Shown: in pieces, positions 26,802 through 36,311 of the stretch
Numbering within the stretch: position 1 is the first letter of the stretch
Layout: each line of letters begins with the position of its first letter
DNA from: G965229605 sp965229605
GTDB taxonomy: Bacteria; Pseudomonadota; Alphaproteobacteria; CBDDJK01
NCBI GenBank assembly: GCA_965229605.1
Contig: OZ245892.1
Location: 1,922,001-1,986,000 of the forward strand
Length of the DNA: 64,000 nucleotides
Reading direction: 5' to 3'
Position numbers and translations under genes: made by a program
Notes under the pieces: model-generated
What the model was told of the DNA's origin: nothing
What the model saw: only the letters and a program-made list of their open reading frames with translations
Databases searched by the model: none

Positions 26802-27734
26802 ATGCTAAAACTCATCTTGAAGCGTTTCGGCTCGATGGTTTTGATCATGCTGACGGTGACAGTCCTGCTGTTTTTAATCAACGAAGGAGACCCAACACTG
26901 GTTGCCCGTTCAGTCCTCGGGCCCTATGCGCAACCCGAACAGCTGAATTTATGGGTTGAGAATAACGGCTATAATCGCCCGATGTATGTGCGTTATTTTG
27001 ATTGGCTGTTCCGCATGATGCAAGGCGATCTGGGCGATTCCATTATCTATAAACGCCCGGTTAATGAAATTTTCTGGGACCGGCTGGGTCAGACAGGTAT
27101 TCTGGCGGGTGTCACCTTTGTTTTCATGGTGATCGTGGCCTTGGTGATGGGGGTTCTGGCAGGAATGCGCGAAGGCTCAACCCTTGACCGGTCAATCTCC
27201 GTCTTTTCGATTTTCACCACCTCCATCCCCGAATATGCCAGTGCCGTCTTCCTTGCCTTTATCTTTGTGTTTACCTTGCAGTGGTTGCCGGGAACAAGTT
27301 CAATGTCCGAAGGATTTAATGTCCTGGAGCTGGTCTTGCCGGTCATGGTGCTGACATTATACGGCTTTGGCTATATTGCCCGCATGGTGCGCGCTTCAAT
27401 GGCCGAGGTTATGACCACACAATATATTCGCACCGCGATTTTAAAGGGCTTGCCCTATCGCAAGGTTATTCTGAAACATGCCTTGCGCAATGCGCTGATT
27501 GCCCCGTTTACGGTTATTCTTTTGCAGATTAACTGGTTATTATCCGGCGTTGTCGTCACAGAATATGCTTTTGCCTATAAAGGGTTTGGCGCCCTTTTGC
27601 TTGAAGCAGCCTTGCGCCGGGATATTTTTGTGATTGAAGCCTGCGGGCTGGCGGCAGTGTTTGTGGCGGTGATGACACAAACAATCGGGGATATCGGCTA
27701 TGCCTATCTCAACCCGCGTATCCGATTGAAATAA
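26802..27734 (+). CDS. ABC transporter permease, DppB/OppB type
   Basis: First permease subunit of a nickel/dipeptide/oligopeptide-class importer. 310 residues, with an N-terminal membrane helix (about 9-28), the short periplasmic OppB-type segment ending GDLGDSIIYKRPV, then about five more helices. The cytoplasmic coupling loop lies near IRTAILKGLPYRKVILKHALRNAL. Substrate cannot be assigned. First gene of a three-gene operon; it follows the intron-bearing tRNA by about 260 bp, in which no binding-protein gene fits. Confidence 0.9.
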   Translation: MLKLILKRFGSMVLIMLTVTVLLFLINEGDPTLVARSVLGPYAQPEQLNLWVENNGYNRPMYVRYFDWLFRMMQGDLGDSIIYKRPVNEIFWDRLGQTGILAGVTFVFMVIVALVMGVLAGMREGSTLDRSISVFSIFTTSIPEYASAVFLAFIFVFTLQWLPGTSSMSEGFNVLELVLPVMVLTLYGFGYIARMVRASMAEVMTTQYIRTAILKGLPYRKVILKHALRNALIAPFTVILLQINWLLSGVVVTEYAFAYKGFGALLLEAALRRDIFVIEACGLAAVFVAVMTQTIGDIGYAYLNPRIRLK

Positions 27735-27744
27735 GTGGAGAAGT

Positions 27745-28734
27745 ATGATGAGCGCAACAAAATCTGTCGACGCCAGTTCTTCTTCCCAAACTCAAGAAGC
27801 AGGAAAAAACCTTGGTGATCCGATGACAGAAGCAGCAAATCCGCCTTCTGTATCCAGGCCAGGGGGCTCGCCGCCGCGACCCTCCACCATTAAGCTGACG
27901 TTCTCACGGCTTTTGCTGCTGCGCGAAAGCTGGCCCGGAATGATCGGCGCAGGCTTGGTCGGGATGTTCGTCCTTTTAGCCGTTTTTGCGCCGCTTGTTG
28001 CGCCTTATGCCCCGAATGAATCAATGTTGCCTTTTGCCTATCCCGGCACTGAAGCGCCGGATGGGGGGACCCTCTGGCTTGGCACCGATCATACCGGACG
28101 CGACATTCTCTCCCGCATTATCTGGGGCGGACAACGCGTTCTCTTCTATGCAACCGCCGCAACATTCTGCGCCTATGTGGTTGGTATTTTTATGGGACTG
28201 GCAGCCGGATATTTCCGGGGCTGGATCGATGAAGTCCTGTCTTTTGTTGCCAACGTCATTTTATCCTTCCCGATCATGGTTCTCTATGTCCTGATTATCG
28301 CCAAACTCGGGGCTTCCGGGGCCAATATCATCTTTGCCGTTGTCTTTGCCTCCTCGCCCGGCATCATGCGTATTGTGCGCGGGCTGACCATGGATATTGC
28401 AACACGCGACTATATTGCAGCCTCGCAGACACGCGGCGAAGGACCATGGTATATCATGCTGGTTGAAATTCTCCCCAATGCCAAAGGCCCGCTGATTGTC
28501 GATTTCTGCTTGCGTATGGGCTATACGACCATCACCATCGGGGCCTTGGGCTTTTTGGGCCTTGGCTTGCCGCCACCTGACCCGGACTGGGGCGGCATGA
28601 TTGCCGAAACACGGGCTTTCGTCACGGGTGGCTTCCCGCATATGTCGCTTATGCCTGCAATGGCGGTGTCGCTGCTGGTTCTGGGATTCAATCTGCTTGC
28701 CGATGGTATTCGTGAAGTCTCCCTGAAAGATTAA
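27745..28734 (+). CDS. ABC transporter permease, DppC/OppC type
   Basis: Second permease subunit, 329 residues. A polar N-terminal stretch of about 60 residues rich in Ser/Pro precedes the OppC-type N-terminal domain (LLLRESWPGMIGAGLVGMFVLL helix), followed by LGTDHTGRDILSRIIWGG, the family hallmark, and four or five helices. GGAGAA precedes the ATG, 10 bp after the dppB-like stop. Works with the neighbouring permease and fused ATPase. Confidence 0.9.
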   Translation: MMSATKSVDASSSSQTQEAGKNLGDPMTEAANPPSVSRPGGSPPRPSTIKLTFSRLLLLRESWPGMIGAGLVGMFVLLAVFAPLVAPYAPNESMLPFAYPGTEAPDGGTLWLGTDHTGRDILSRIIWGGQRVLFYATAATFCAYVVGIFMGLAAGYFRGWIDEVLSFVANVILSFPIMVLYVLIIAKLGASGANIIFAVVFASSPGIMRIVRGLTMDIATRDYIAASQTRGEGPWYIMLVEILPNAKGPLIVDFCLRMGYTTITIGALGFLGLGLPPPDPDWGGMIAETRAFVTGGFPHMSLMPAMAVSLLVLGFNLLADGIREVSLKD

Positions 28735-28767
28735 AAACGAAAGATTAGAAACGAAGGATGTAACATC

Positions 28768-30861
28768 ATGGCATCTTCTGCAAAAGAAGCCCCGCTGCTG
28801 GAATGTAATGGATTATGTATTTCCTATTTCACCCGGGCGGGCGAAATACCGGCGGTCAAGGACTTTAACCTGACCCTCTATCCCGGCGAAGCGGTTGGGA
28901 TCGTTGGCGAATCTGGCTGCGGAAAGTCAACTGTCGCCATGGCGATCATGCAGTATATGGGCAAAAACGGTGGAGTCACCGGCGGCGAAATTCGCTTCAA
29001 AGGCCGGGATATGACGGAAATGACCGAAGGCGAATTGCGCCATCTGCGCGGCTCCGACATTGCCATGATTTATCAAGAACCGATGTCAGCCCTTAACCCG
29101 TCCATGCCGATTGGACGGCAGCTGGCTGAAGTACTGATCACCCATGAAAATCTGCAAGAAGAAGAAGCCCTTGAACGGGCCAAAAATATGCTGGCCAAGG
29201 TCAAACTTCCCGACCCGGCCCGGGTGCTAACCGCCTATCCGCATGAAATATCTGGTGGTCAGCAACAACGGGTTGTGATTGCCATGGCCCTTTTGTCTAA
29301 TCCTTCGCTGCTTTTGCTGGATGAACCCACCACCGCCCTTGATGTCACGGTGGAGGCTGGCATTGTCAAACTGATTAAAGAAATCAGTGCTGAAAGCGGG
29401 GCCTCGATGATCTATATTTCCCATAATATGGGGCTGATCAAGGAAACCTGTGACCGGATTTGTGTTATGTATTCCGGGGTTGCCGTGGAAATGGGAAGCG
29501 TGGCCGAAGTCTTTGATGATATGAAACATCCCTATACGCGCGGATTGTTTGGCTCGATCCCGCTGCCGACCGCCGATAAATATTCCGCCCCGCTGAAACC
29601 TATTCGCGGGCAACTGCCCTTGCCGCACCAACGGCCGCCGGGATGCTATTTTGGCCCACGCTGCGACTTTTTCATCGAAGGCCAATGCGACAATCCGGAT
29701 AAAGTCTATTGGGAAGTCTGCGACGATGATTCCGGTCATGCCGTTCGCTGTGCGCGTTGGCAAAACATCGACTGGGGAGAGCTGGACCAGACCTATGAAA
29801 CCCGCGAAGAGATCGAAGTCGGCGAACCGGTTCTGGCCATTGAGGACATGCAGAAATATTATGAAGTCCGCGATAATACATTGGCCGCCATGCTCAGCGG
29901 GGAAACGTCTAAATTCGTAAAGGCCAACCAGCAGATCAATTTGGAAGCAAGGCGCAGCGAAACCGTTGCCATCGTCGGGGAATCCGGCTGCGGCAAATCA
30001 ACACTGGCCAAAGTCCTGATGGGGCTGGAAACAGCCACGGGCGGGAGCATTTCTTTCCTTGATAAAGATATCGGGCAGATCAAGGTTACCGACCGCACCA
30101 AGGATGAAATCGGGGCCTTGCAGATGGTCTTTCAAAACCCGAACGAGACCTTGAATCCCAGCCACTCTGTTGGCAGCCAGATTGCCCGCGTGGTGCGAAA
30201 ATTCGGCACTGCCCAATCCGAAACCGAGGTTCAGGACCGGGTTGATGAACTGCTTGATCTGGTCAAATTGCCGCGCATTTTCAAATACCGCAAACCGCGC
30301 CAGCTTTCCGGTGGGCAAAAGCAGCGCATCGGCATTGCCCGCGCCTTTGCCGGCACGCCAAAAGTGGTGATTGCCGATGAACCGGTCTCGGCCCTTGATG
30401 TGTCGGTGCAAGCGGCGGTTACCGGGCTCTTGATGGATATCCAGCGGCAATATGAAACAACCCTGCTGTTTATCAGTCATGATTTGTCGGTTGTCCGCTA
30501 TCTGGCTGACCGGGTTGTCGTTATGTATCTGGGGCATATTGTTGAACAAGGCACAGTTGATCAGGTCTTCGCCCCGCCCTATCATCCGTATACCGAAGCC
30601 CTTTTGTCAGCCGTGCCGATTGCCGACACCAGTATCGAAAAGCGCGAAATTGTGCTTGAAGGGAATTTGCCCTCTGTTATTGACCCGCCAAAAGGCTGCC
30701 CGTTCTCAACCCGCTGCCCGCGCAAAATTGACGGGCTGTGCGATGATACTCCGGCGCCGGTTCAAAAGGCAGATGATCAGCATGACATCGCCTGTCATAT
30801 TCCGATGGAAGAATTAAAGAAAGTCGAGCCCGTTATTGTCCAGGCAAAATCCGCCGCGTAA
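28768..30861 (+). CDS. Fused DppD-DppF-type ABC ATPase (two nucleotide-binding domains)
   Basis: 697 residues with both ATPases of an oligopeptide-class importer in one chain. Domain 1 (about 5-330) has GESGCGKST near residue 48, signature SGGQQQRVV and Walker B LLLLDEPT; it ends in the OppD/F C-terminal cysteine motif (GCYFGPRCDFFIEGQC). Domain 2 (about 350-680) has a second GESGCGKST, signature LSGGQKQRIGIAR, Walker B VVIADEPVSALD, and its own Cys motif (GCPFSTRCP), the likely Fe-S or zinc site of this family. Fusions of this type are common. Third gene of the operon. Confidence 0.92.
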   Translation: MASSAKEAPLLECNGLCISYFTRAGEIPAVKDFNLTLYPGEAVGIVGESGCGKSTVAMAIMQYMGKNGGVTGGEIRFKGRDMTEMTEGELRHLRGSDIAMIYQEPMSALNPSMPIGRQLAEVLITHENLQEEEALERAKNMLAKVKLPDPARVLTAYPHEISGGQQQRVVIAMALLSNPSLLLLDEPTTALDVTVEAGIVKLIKEISAESGASMIYISHNMGLIKETCDRICVMYSGVAVEMGSVAEVFDDMKHPYTRGLFGSIPLPTADKYSAPLKPIRGQLPLPHQRPPGCYFGPRCDFFIEGQCDNPDKVYWEVCDDDSGHAVRCARWQNIDWGELDQTYETREEIEVGEPVLAIEDMQKYYEVRDNTLAAMLSGETSKFVKANQQINLEARRSETVAIVGESGCGKSTLAKVLMGLETATGGSISFLDKDIGQIKVTDRTKDEIGALQMVFQNPNETLNPSHSVGSQIARVVRKFGTAQSETEVQDRVDELLDLVKLPRIFKYRKPRQLSGGQKQRIGIARAFAGTPKVVIADEPVSALDVSVQAAVTGLLMDIQRQYETTLLFISHDLSVVRYLADRVVVMYLGHIVEQGTVDQVFAPPYHPYTEALLSAVPIADTSIEKREIVLEGNLPSVIDPPKGCPFSTRCPRKIDGLCDDTPAPVQKADDQHDIACHIPMEELKKVEPVIVQAKSAA

Positions 30862-30868
30862 CTAATCT

Positions 30869-30883
30869 GCCCGTAACGCGGGC
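30869..30883. terminator. Small hairpin between convergent genes
   Basis: GCCCG-TAACG-CGGGC, a 5-bp perfect stem with a 5-nt loop, sits in the 36 bp between the ABC operon and the convergent DUF1640 gene. It has no T-run, so termination is only a guess. Confidence 0.25.
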
Positions 30884-30897
30884 CATCGCGTAAGTGG

Positions 30898-31167
30898 TTA
30901 AAGAAATTTATCTGACATTGCCAGAAAGGCAACGGCCACCGCAATCATGCCGCCGATGCGTATTGTTATACGCAACTCCGTCCCCGCTATTTCCTCACTT
31001 AAATCACGCCTAAGTAGTTCAATATCACGCTTGAGCAATCTAGTATCATGCTTGGTGGCAAGTTCATCCGTTACCGCTTGAACAAAAACTTCGGCCTGTT
31101 CAGCCGTAAAGCCGCCAACTTTAAGCCTGCGTGTAAATTTCAGAGTATCAAAAGCAATAGCATTCAT
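30898..31167 (-). CDS. DUF1640-like small membrane/coiled-coil protein
   Basis: 89 residues from the ATG at 31167 (an earlier TTG at 31203 is less likely). The start MNAIAFDTLKFTRRLKVGGFTAEQAE is the hallmark of the DUF1640/CCDC90 family, whose mitochondrial members include MCUR1. A charged coiled coil follows (about 35-65, KHDTRLLKRDIELLRRDL) and then one C-terminal membrane helix (about 68-85). Bacterial function is unknown. It is the last minus-strand gene behind the amine oxidase; a 47-bp gap separates them. Confidence 0.75.
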   Translation of the reverse strand: MNAIAFDTLKFTRRLKVGGFTAEQAEVFVQAVTDELATKHDTRLLKRDIELLRRDLSEEIAGTELRITIRIGGMIAVAVAFLAMSDKFL

Positions 31168-31213
31168 GATTAATAATTGTAAACTCTTGCCCGTATAAAT
31201 CAAGGTAAATTGG

Positions 31214-32485
31214 TCAAAGCCGGTCTAGGAGCCGGTAATAGAGCATGGCCATGGATAAAAGGGCATGGCGGAAGCGGCCACCGGGAAAGACGGGATGTTT
31301 AAAGCGGGCCATCAGGTCCAGTCGCGTAGCCTGCCCGGAGACCGCTTCAGCAAGAATGCGCCCGGCAACCTGAGTTGCGGCGACTCCGTGCCCGCAAAAT
31401 CCCTGCGCAAAATAACATTTTGTGCCCAATCGGCCAAAATGCGGCATCCGGTCAACCGTGATCCCGATTGACCCGCCCCAGGCATAGTCCGGTTTGATAT
31501 CCTTTAATTGAGGGAAAACCCGGACCATCCGTTTGTGAACAAACTGACCAAGATCGCGGGGCTCAATCCCCGAATAGGTGGCACGTCCGCCAAAAACCAG
31601 GCGATTATCGTCATCAATCCGGTAATAATCCAGCACCCAGTCAGTCCCGGCGACCGTGTCCCGATTGGGAATCAGGTCAGCCACTTGTTCATCGCTTAAA
31701 GGCGGCGTAGCCAGAATATAGCTGGAGACCGGGGCCAAACGGCGAAAAAGCCGTGGTTCTACCCTTCCAAGATAGGCATTGCCACAAAGCACCAGAAAAT
31801 CGGCTTCAATCTGGCCTTTTTCGGTGACAAGAGCTGGTTTGTTTTGGTCAGCTTTTATCTGGATCACCGGAGACTGTTCATAAATCCGCACCCCGTCAGC
31901 CAGTGCTGCGCGCGCCAACCCGCGACAGAATTTTAAGGGATGAAGCTGCCCCGCGTCCCCTTCCCATAATCCACCAAAATAGATCGGACTCTTGAGATGG
32001 CTGGCAAGTTCTGCCTGGTCATACAGACGGTGGTTGCTATAGCCATAACGCTGCCAGTCGTCTTGTGCGTGTTTGAGTTCTTCAAAATGGCGGGGCCGAT
32101 TGGCCGCACTGATATAGCCCCAGCGCAAGCCACAGTCTATATCATAGGACTGAACACGGGTCTTGACCATGTCAACGGCTTCGCGGGCAAAGTCCCAGCA
32201 TAGTTTGGCATCCTCGGCCCCGATACGCTTTTCCATTTTGGCAATATCATTGCTCCAGCCAGAGCAGACATGGCCGCCATTGCGCCCGGAGGCCCCATAG
32301 CCGACATCTTCGGCCTCAATGATTGCCACATCAAAGCCGCGTGCGCGCAGTTCCAATGCGCAGGAAAGGCCGGTATATCCCGCGCCCAGAACGGCAACAT
32401 CGGCTTTTTGCGTGCCTTCCAGCATGGGTTGCGAAGCCAGAGGCGGGGCGGAGGCCCGGTAGTAGTTTTGATAGGATGGAGGCAT
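31214..32485 (-). CDS. FAD-dependent amine/amino-acid oxidase (PuuB/DadA family)
   Basis: 423 residues of the DAO fold. The dinucleotide motif is VLGAGYTGLSCALELRARG (about 32-50), then EAEDVGYGASGRNGGHV, typical of gamma-glutamylputrescine oxidase (PuuB) relatives, and the FAD-closing YFAQGFCGHGVAATQ near the C-terminus. It oxidises an amine to an aldehyde or imine with release of H2O2 or reduced quinone; the true substrate cannot be read. An omega-aminotransferase of the type used on putrescine lies 5 kb away, so polyamine use is possible (inference). It starts 3 bp after xerC. Confidence 0.83.
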   Translation of the reverse strand: MPPSYQNYYRASAPPLASQPMLEGTQKADVAVLGAGYTGLSCALELRARGFDVAIIEAEDVGYGASGRNGGHVCSGWSNDIAKMEKRIGAEDAKLCWDFAREAVDMVKTRVQSYDIDCGLRWGYISAANRPRHFEELKHAQDDWQRYGYSNHRLYDQAELASHLKSPIYFGGLWEGDAGQLHPLKFCRGLARAALADGVRIYEQSPVIQIKADQNKPALVTEKGQIEADFLVLCGNAYLGRVEPRLFRRLAPVSSYILATPPLSDEQVADLIPNRDTVAGTDWVLDYYRIDDDNRLVFGGRATYSGIEPRDLGQFVHKRMVRVFPQLKDIKPDYAWGGSIGITVDRMPHFGRLGTKCYFAQGFCGHGVAATQVAGRILAEAVSGQATRLDLMARFKHPVFPGGRFRHALLSMAMLYYRLLDRL

Positions 32486-32488
32486 GAT

Positions 32489-33502
32489 TTATCCTTTTGC
32501 AGAGCCCGAAACGGCTGGATGTGCGCGCATATAATCAGCCAGCAGACTGTCGGTTTCAACCTCGGTATAACGCTGAGTGGTTGTCAGGGACTGATGGCCC
32601 AATAATTCTTGTATTGTGCGCAAGTCGCCGCCACCGGCCAGCAAATGGGTGGCAAAACTATGGCGCAGGGCGTGCGGGCTGGCCGTTTCGGGCAAATTCA
32701 GCTGACGGCGCAGGTCCTGAACCCGGCGGCGCACCAGACGATCATTCAGCCGCCCCCCGCGCAATCCCAGAAAAAGCGGGCTGGCACGTTCGGTGCTTTT
32801 CAAAATAGAATGCGGGCAAAGCGATAAATAGTCCTGCACGGCCTGTTCAATAATAGGCAAAACTGGCAGTAAACGCGCTTTGCCGCCTTTTCCCATCACC
32901 CGCAGGGAATTGCCGGGGGTGGGCCAATCAGAACGGTTGAGCGAAATCGCTTCGGATACCCGCAAGCCGCAGCCATAGAGAACCAGCAAAATCGCGATAT
33001 CGCGTGCGATGATCCAGGGGGCAGTGTCGCTATCGCTTTTAACGGCTTCTGTAAGACTGCGGGCATCTGTTTCGCTGAGTGGGCGCGGGGCCGGTCGCGG
33101 GGCTTTCGGGGTTGCAATCAGCCCGATAGAGCGGTTGTCGCCCAGGCCCTTACGAGCCATATAGCGAAAAAACCCGCGAATAGCCGCCAGCTTGCGGCCC
33201 AGACTGGCTGCGCCCAACCCATCACGGCGTTGGGCGGCCATAAAGGCGCGAAAGCCGGTGATCGGGAAAGCCGTCAGCCCGGACAGGCTTGGCACTTCTC
33301 CTTGATATTCATTGAAAAAAAGCAGGAAGTCACGAATTTCCCGGCGATAGGCGGTCAGCGTATGCACACTATAGCGTCGTTCACTGGAAAGCCAGCGATC
33401 ATAAGAGAGATAAGTCTGGCGCACATCCTTATCACCTGGAAAGCCGGGAGGCAGAAGAGTTTCCTCATCTGCTTGCGGATCAAGATCAGAGGCGTTTGTC
33501 AT
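32489..33502 (-). CDS. xerC: Tyrosine recombinase XerC
   Basis: Site-specific recombinase that with XerD resolves chromosome dimers at dif. 337 residues: N-terminal SAM-like DNA-binding domain (about 20-120), then the catalytic domain with Arg in LYGCGLRVSEAISLN, the HxxR box HALRHSFATHLL, a later His in LGHQSLTTTQ and the nucleophile Tyr in QRYTEVE. Length and the GGGDLRTIQELLGH text fit Xer recombinases rather than phage integrases. The start abuts the ligA stop with no gap. No dif-like site is apparent nearby. Confidence 0.9.
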   Translation of the reverse strand: MTNASDLDPQADEETLLPPGFPGDKDVRQTYLSYDRWLSSERRYSVHTLTAYRREIRDFLLFFNEYQGEVPSLSGLTAFPITGFRAFMAAQRRDGLGAASLGRKLAAIRGFFRYMARKGLGDNRSIGLIATPKAPRPAPRPLSETDARSLTEAVKSDSDTAPWIIARDIAILLVLYGCGLRVSEAISLNRSDWPTPGNSLRVMGKGGKARLLPVLPIIEQAVQDYLSLCPHSILKSTERASPLFLGLRGGRLNDRLVRRRVQDLRRQLNLPETASPHALRHSFATHLLAGGGDLRTIQELLGHQSLTTTQRYTEVETDSLLADYMRAHPAVSGSAKG

Positions 33503-35647
33503 TTACGAACCAATCAGCTTTAGCCAATCCTCTTCACTGAGGACTGTAATCTCCAGTTCATTGGCTTTGGTCAGTTTGGAGCCCGGCTTCTCCCCGGCGA
33601 CCAGATAATCGGTGCGCGATGAAACGCTGGAGCCCACTTTTGCGCCAAGTGCCAAGGCGCGGGATTTGGCCTCGGCCCGGCCCATCTGGCTGAAGCTGCC
33701 GGTAAAAACCACCTGTTTGCCACTGACGGGTCCTTCCTGCGATATGGTTGCGGGCGGTGTGATATGATCAAGCTGTGCCACCAGCCGATCAAGGGCCGCC
33801 ACCTGATCAGGATTTGAAAAATAGGCGACAATATCCCGTGCAACCAGCGGGCCAACCCCGTCAATCCCCATCAGACGATCCCAGGCGGTTTCCTCTTTTT
33901 TGCCGGGAGTCTCGGGCAGGTCTTTGATGCGGGCGGCTTCGCTCATTTCTTCGGCCCATTTTTCATAGCTGCCATAGGTGCGGGCCAGATCGCGGGCGGT
34001 GATCTCGCCAACCTGCGGAATCCCGAGGGCATAGATCAAGCGTTCCAGCGAAATAGACCGCCGCGCTTCAATCGCCTGATAAAGGTTGGTTGCCGATAGT
34101 TCCCCCCAGTCCTTACGTTTGGCAAGCGGTTCAAAATCGCCGTTTTCTTCGCGTGCAGCCAGGGTGAAAATATCGGATAATTCCTTGATCAATCCTTCGG
34201 ATTCAAAGGCTTCAATCGTTTTTTCGCCAAGTCCCGCAATATCAAAAGCCGCACGAGAGACAAAATGTTTCAACTGTTCAACCCGGCGAAAAGGGCAGGT
34301 CAATTCGCCGGTGCAGCGGGCCGCCGCTTCCCCTTCTGCCCGGTGGACAGGGGTTGCCAGCGGACAGGGGCAGTGATTCGGAAAATGATAAGGCGGTGCC
34401 CGGTCCGCTCGCTCTGGATCAACAACCCGCAGGATTTGCGGGATCACATCCCCGGCGCGCTGGATTTCAACCAGATCGCCTTGCCGGATATCTTTGCGGG
34501 CAATTTCATCTTGATTATGAAGGGTTGCACGCTGGACCATGACCCCGCCAACGCCAACTGGCTCCAGCCAGGCAACCGGGGTCAGGGCTCCCGTGCGCCC
34601 GGCTTGAATATGAATATGATTGATGCGTGTGACGGCGGTTTCTGCTGGAAGTTTATGGGCAATCGCCCAGCGCGGAGCACGACCAACGGTCCCCAGCCGA
34701 TCCTGCAAGTCCAGATCATTGATTTTATAGACGGCCCCGTCAATTTCATAATCAAGATCAGGCCGTGCCTGGCTGATGTCCTGATAATAGGTGAGGATAT
34801 CCTGCGCGCTCAAGCAAAGCCGCCGGGGTGTCGCCAACGAAAAGCCAAGCTGCTCCAGCCAGTCAAAGACAGCCACCATGGTTGGCGGCAGAGTGCCATT
34901 CACCTCCCCCCAGCCGAAAGCAAAAAAGCGCAAGGGCCGACTGGCGGTAATGGCCGGATCAAGCTGGCGCAGACTGCCTGCTGCTGCATTGCGCGGATTG
35001 GCAAATAATTTGCCGCCAGTTTCTTTTTGATGCTGATTGAGACTCTGGAAATCGGCGCGGGCCATATAGACCTCGCCGCGAATTTCAACATAGTCCGGCA
35101 CCAGATTTTGATCAAGCTGAGCGGGAATATCTTTGATATGCTGGACGTTGCGGGTGACATCCTCCCCCACATGCCCGTCACCACGGGTGGTTGCGCCAGT
35201 CAATCGACCGTTTTCATAGACCAGCGACAAAGACAGCCCGTCAATTTTCGGTTCGGCCCAAACCGGCAAGTCATCCGGGCAACCTGCGCCCAGGAAATTG
35301 CGCATCCGTTCAAGGAAAGCCTCAATATCCTCTGGCGTAAAAATATTGCCAAGCGACAGCATGGGCTTTTTATGCTGGACCTTGCAAAAGCCGGATTTAG
35401 GCTTTGCACCAACCTGATCAAAGGCCGAAGACGCAGGCACTTGTGCCGGAAAACGCGCTGCCAACGCCTGATATTCATGGCGCAACCGATCATAGTCCCC
35501 GTCTGATAGTTCAGGCTCATCTTCTTGAAAATAAAGTTTATTATGACGTTCAATCTCTTTTGAAAGACGCTGCAATTCCGCTTTTGCCGTTGCTTCGGTT
35601 AGCGGCTCTGGCGGCGGATTATCAATAAAATCAAACAGATCAGACAT
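33503..35647 (-). CDS. ligA: NAD-dependent DNA ligase
   Basis: Seals nicks in replication and repair. 714 residues from the ATG at 35647 (MSDLFDFIDN), chosen because it overlaps the trpF stop by 8 bp and begins the family N-terminus; an earlier in-frame start would lie within trpF. Ia-type adenylation N-domain, then the active-site Lys134 in AEPKIDG, the OB fold, the four-Cys zinc finger (HCPCPL...RCTGELTCP), helix-hairpin-helix repeats (about 460-600) and a BRCT domain at the end (GPVSGKQVVFTGSFS). Confidence 0.95.
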   Translation of the reverse strand: MSDLFDFIDNPPPEPLTEATAKAELQRLSKEIERHNKLYFQEDEPELSDGDYDRLRHEYQALAARFPAQVPASSAFDQVGAKPKSGFCKVQHKKPMLSLGNIFTPEDIEAFLERMRNFLGAGCPDDLPVWAEPKIDGLSLSLVYENGRLTGATTRGDGHVGEDVTRNVQHIKDIPAQLDQNLVPDYVEIRGEVYMARADFQSLNQHQKETGGKLFANPRNAAAGSLRQLDPAITASRPLRFFAFGWGEVNGTLPPTMVAVFDWLEQLGFSLATPRRLCLSAQDILTYYQDISQARPDLDYEIDGAVYKINDLDLQDRLGTVGRAPRWAIAHKLPAETAVTRINHIHIQAGRTGALTPVAWLEPVGVGGVMVQRATLHNQDEIARKDIRQGDLVEIQRAGDVIPQILRVVDPERADRAPPYHFPNHCPCPLATPVHRAEGEAAARCTGELTCPFRRVEQLKHFVSRAAFDIAGLGEKTIEAFESEGLIKELSDIFTLAAREENGDFEPLAKRKDWGELSATNLYQAIEARRSISLERLIYALGIPQVGEITARDLARTYGSYEKWAEEMSEAARIKDLPETPGKKEETAWDRLMGIDGVGPLVARDIVAYFSNPDQVAALDRLVAQLDHITPPATISQEGPVSGKQVVFTGSFSQMGRAEAKSRALALGAKVGSSVSSRTDYLVAGEKPGSKLTKANELEITVLSEEDWLKLIGS

Positions 35648-36311
35648 CTTTGCTGTTCCATGCCGCACGGGCATTCTGGATAAACTGCTGAACAAGAAGC
35701 GGGTCCTTTTCCCCGGGCCGCTTTTCAACGCCGGAAGCACAATCAATGCCACTGGCAAAGCGGCAGGTATGAATGGCCTGCGCGACATTATCCGGCCTTA
35801 GCCCCCCCGCCAGCAAATAGGGCACCGGCGGAACCCAGTCCTTTATCAATGTCCAGTCAAAGGAGATCGCGTTTCCGCCTGGTCTATCTGCATCTTTTGG
35901 GGGTTTGGCATCCAGGATAAGCATATCGGCGGCTTGTTGGTAATCACTTGCCCGGGCCAGGTCTTCGGCAGTGGCAATGGGCAGGGCTTTAACAATCAGC
36001 CGTCCGGGAAATATCTTGCGAATAGCCTGCAATCGCTGCGGGTTTTCGTCTCCGTGGAGTTGCACGACCTCCATCGGCAAGTCAGCAAGCCTGTGCAAGA
36101 GCTCATCATCGGGATTAACCAGCAGGATACAGCGTTTTGCCGCTGTTGTGCCAGCAATCGGCAGCAGAGATTTTAAGGCTTCAAAAGAAAGATGGCGCGG
36201 GCTTTTGGGAAAAGACACAAAACCCATCATGTCTGCTTGCTGGGCGGCCTTGATATCCTCGGCCCGGGTGAGGCCGCAAATTTTAATAATCTGGTTCATC
36301 TCCCAGCCCAT
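35640..36311 (-). CDS. trpF: Phosphoribosylanthranilate isomerase
   Basis: Third step from anthranilate to tryptophan, TIM barrel. Typical beginning IIKICGLTRAEDI with the catalytic Cys, then MGFVSFPKSPRHL, VVQLHGDE, and near the end GGLRPDNVAQAI and ASGIDCASGVE with phosphate-binding residues. Two starts are possible: 36311 (MGWEMNQIIKICG, preceded by TTGGAA at good spacing, 223 residues) or 36299 (MNQIIKICG, 219 residues, closer to family N-termini). Overlaps both rluC and ligA, so expression is coupled. trpB and trpA do not follow. Confidence 0.9.
   Translation of the reverse strand: MGWEMNQIIKICGLTRAEDIKAAQQADMMGFVSFPKSPRHLSFEALKSLLPIAGTTAAKRCILLVNPDDELLHRLADLPMEVVQLHGDENPQRLQAIRKIFPGRLIVKALPIATAEDLARASDYQQAADMLILDAKPPKDADRPGGNAISFDWTLIKDWVPPVPYLLAGGLRPDNVAQAIHTCRFASGIDCASGVEKRPGEKDPLLVQQFIQNARAAWNSKDV

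Noticed and set aside
32489..33502. The tyrosine recombinase as an integrase marking a genomic island
   Set aside because: Sequence features and length are those of chromosomal XerC, and it sits in a tight housekeeping operon behind ligA.
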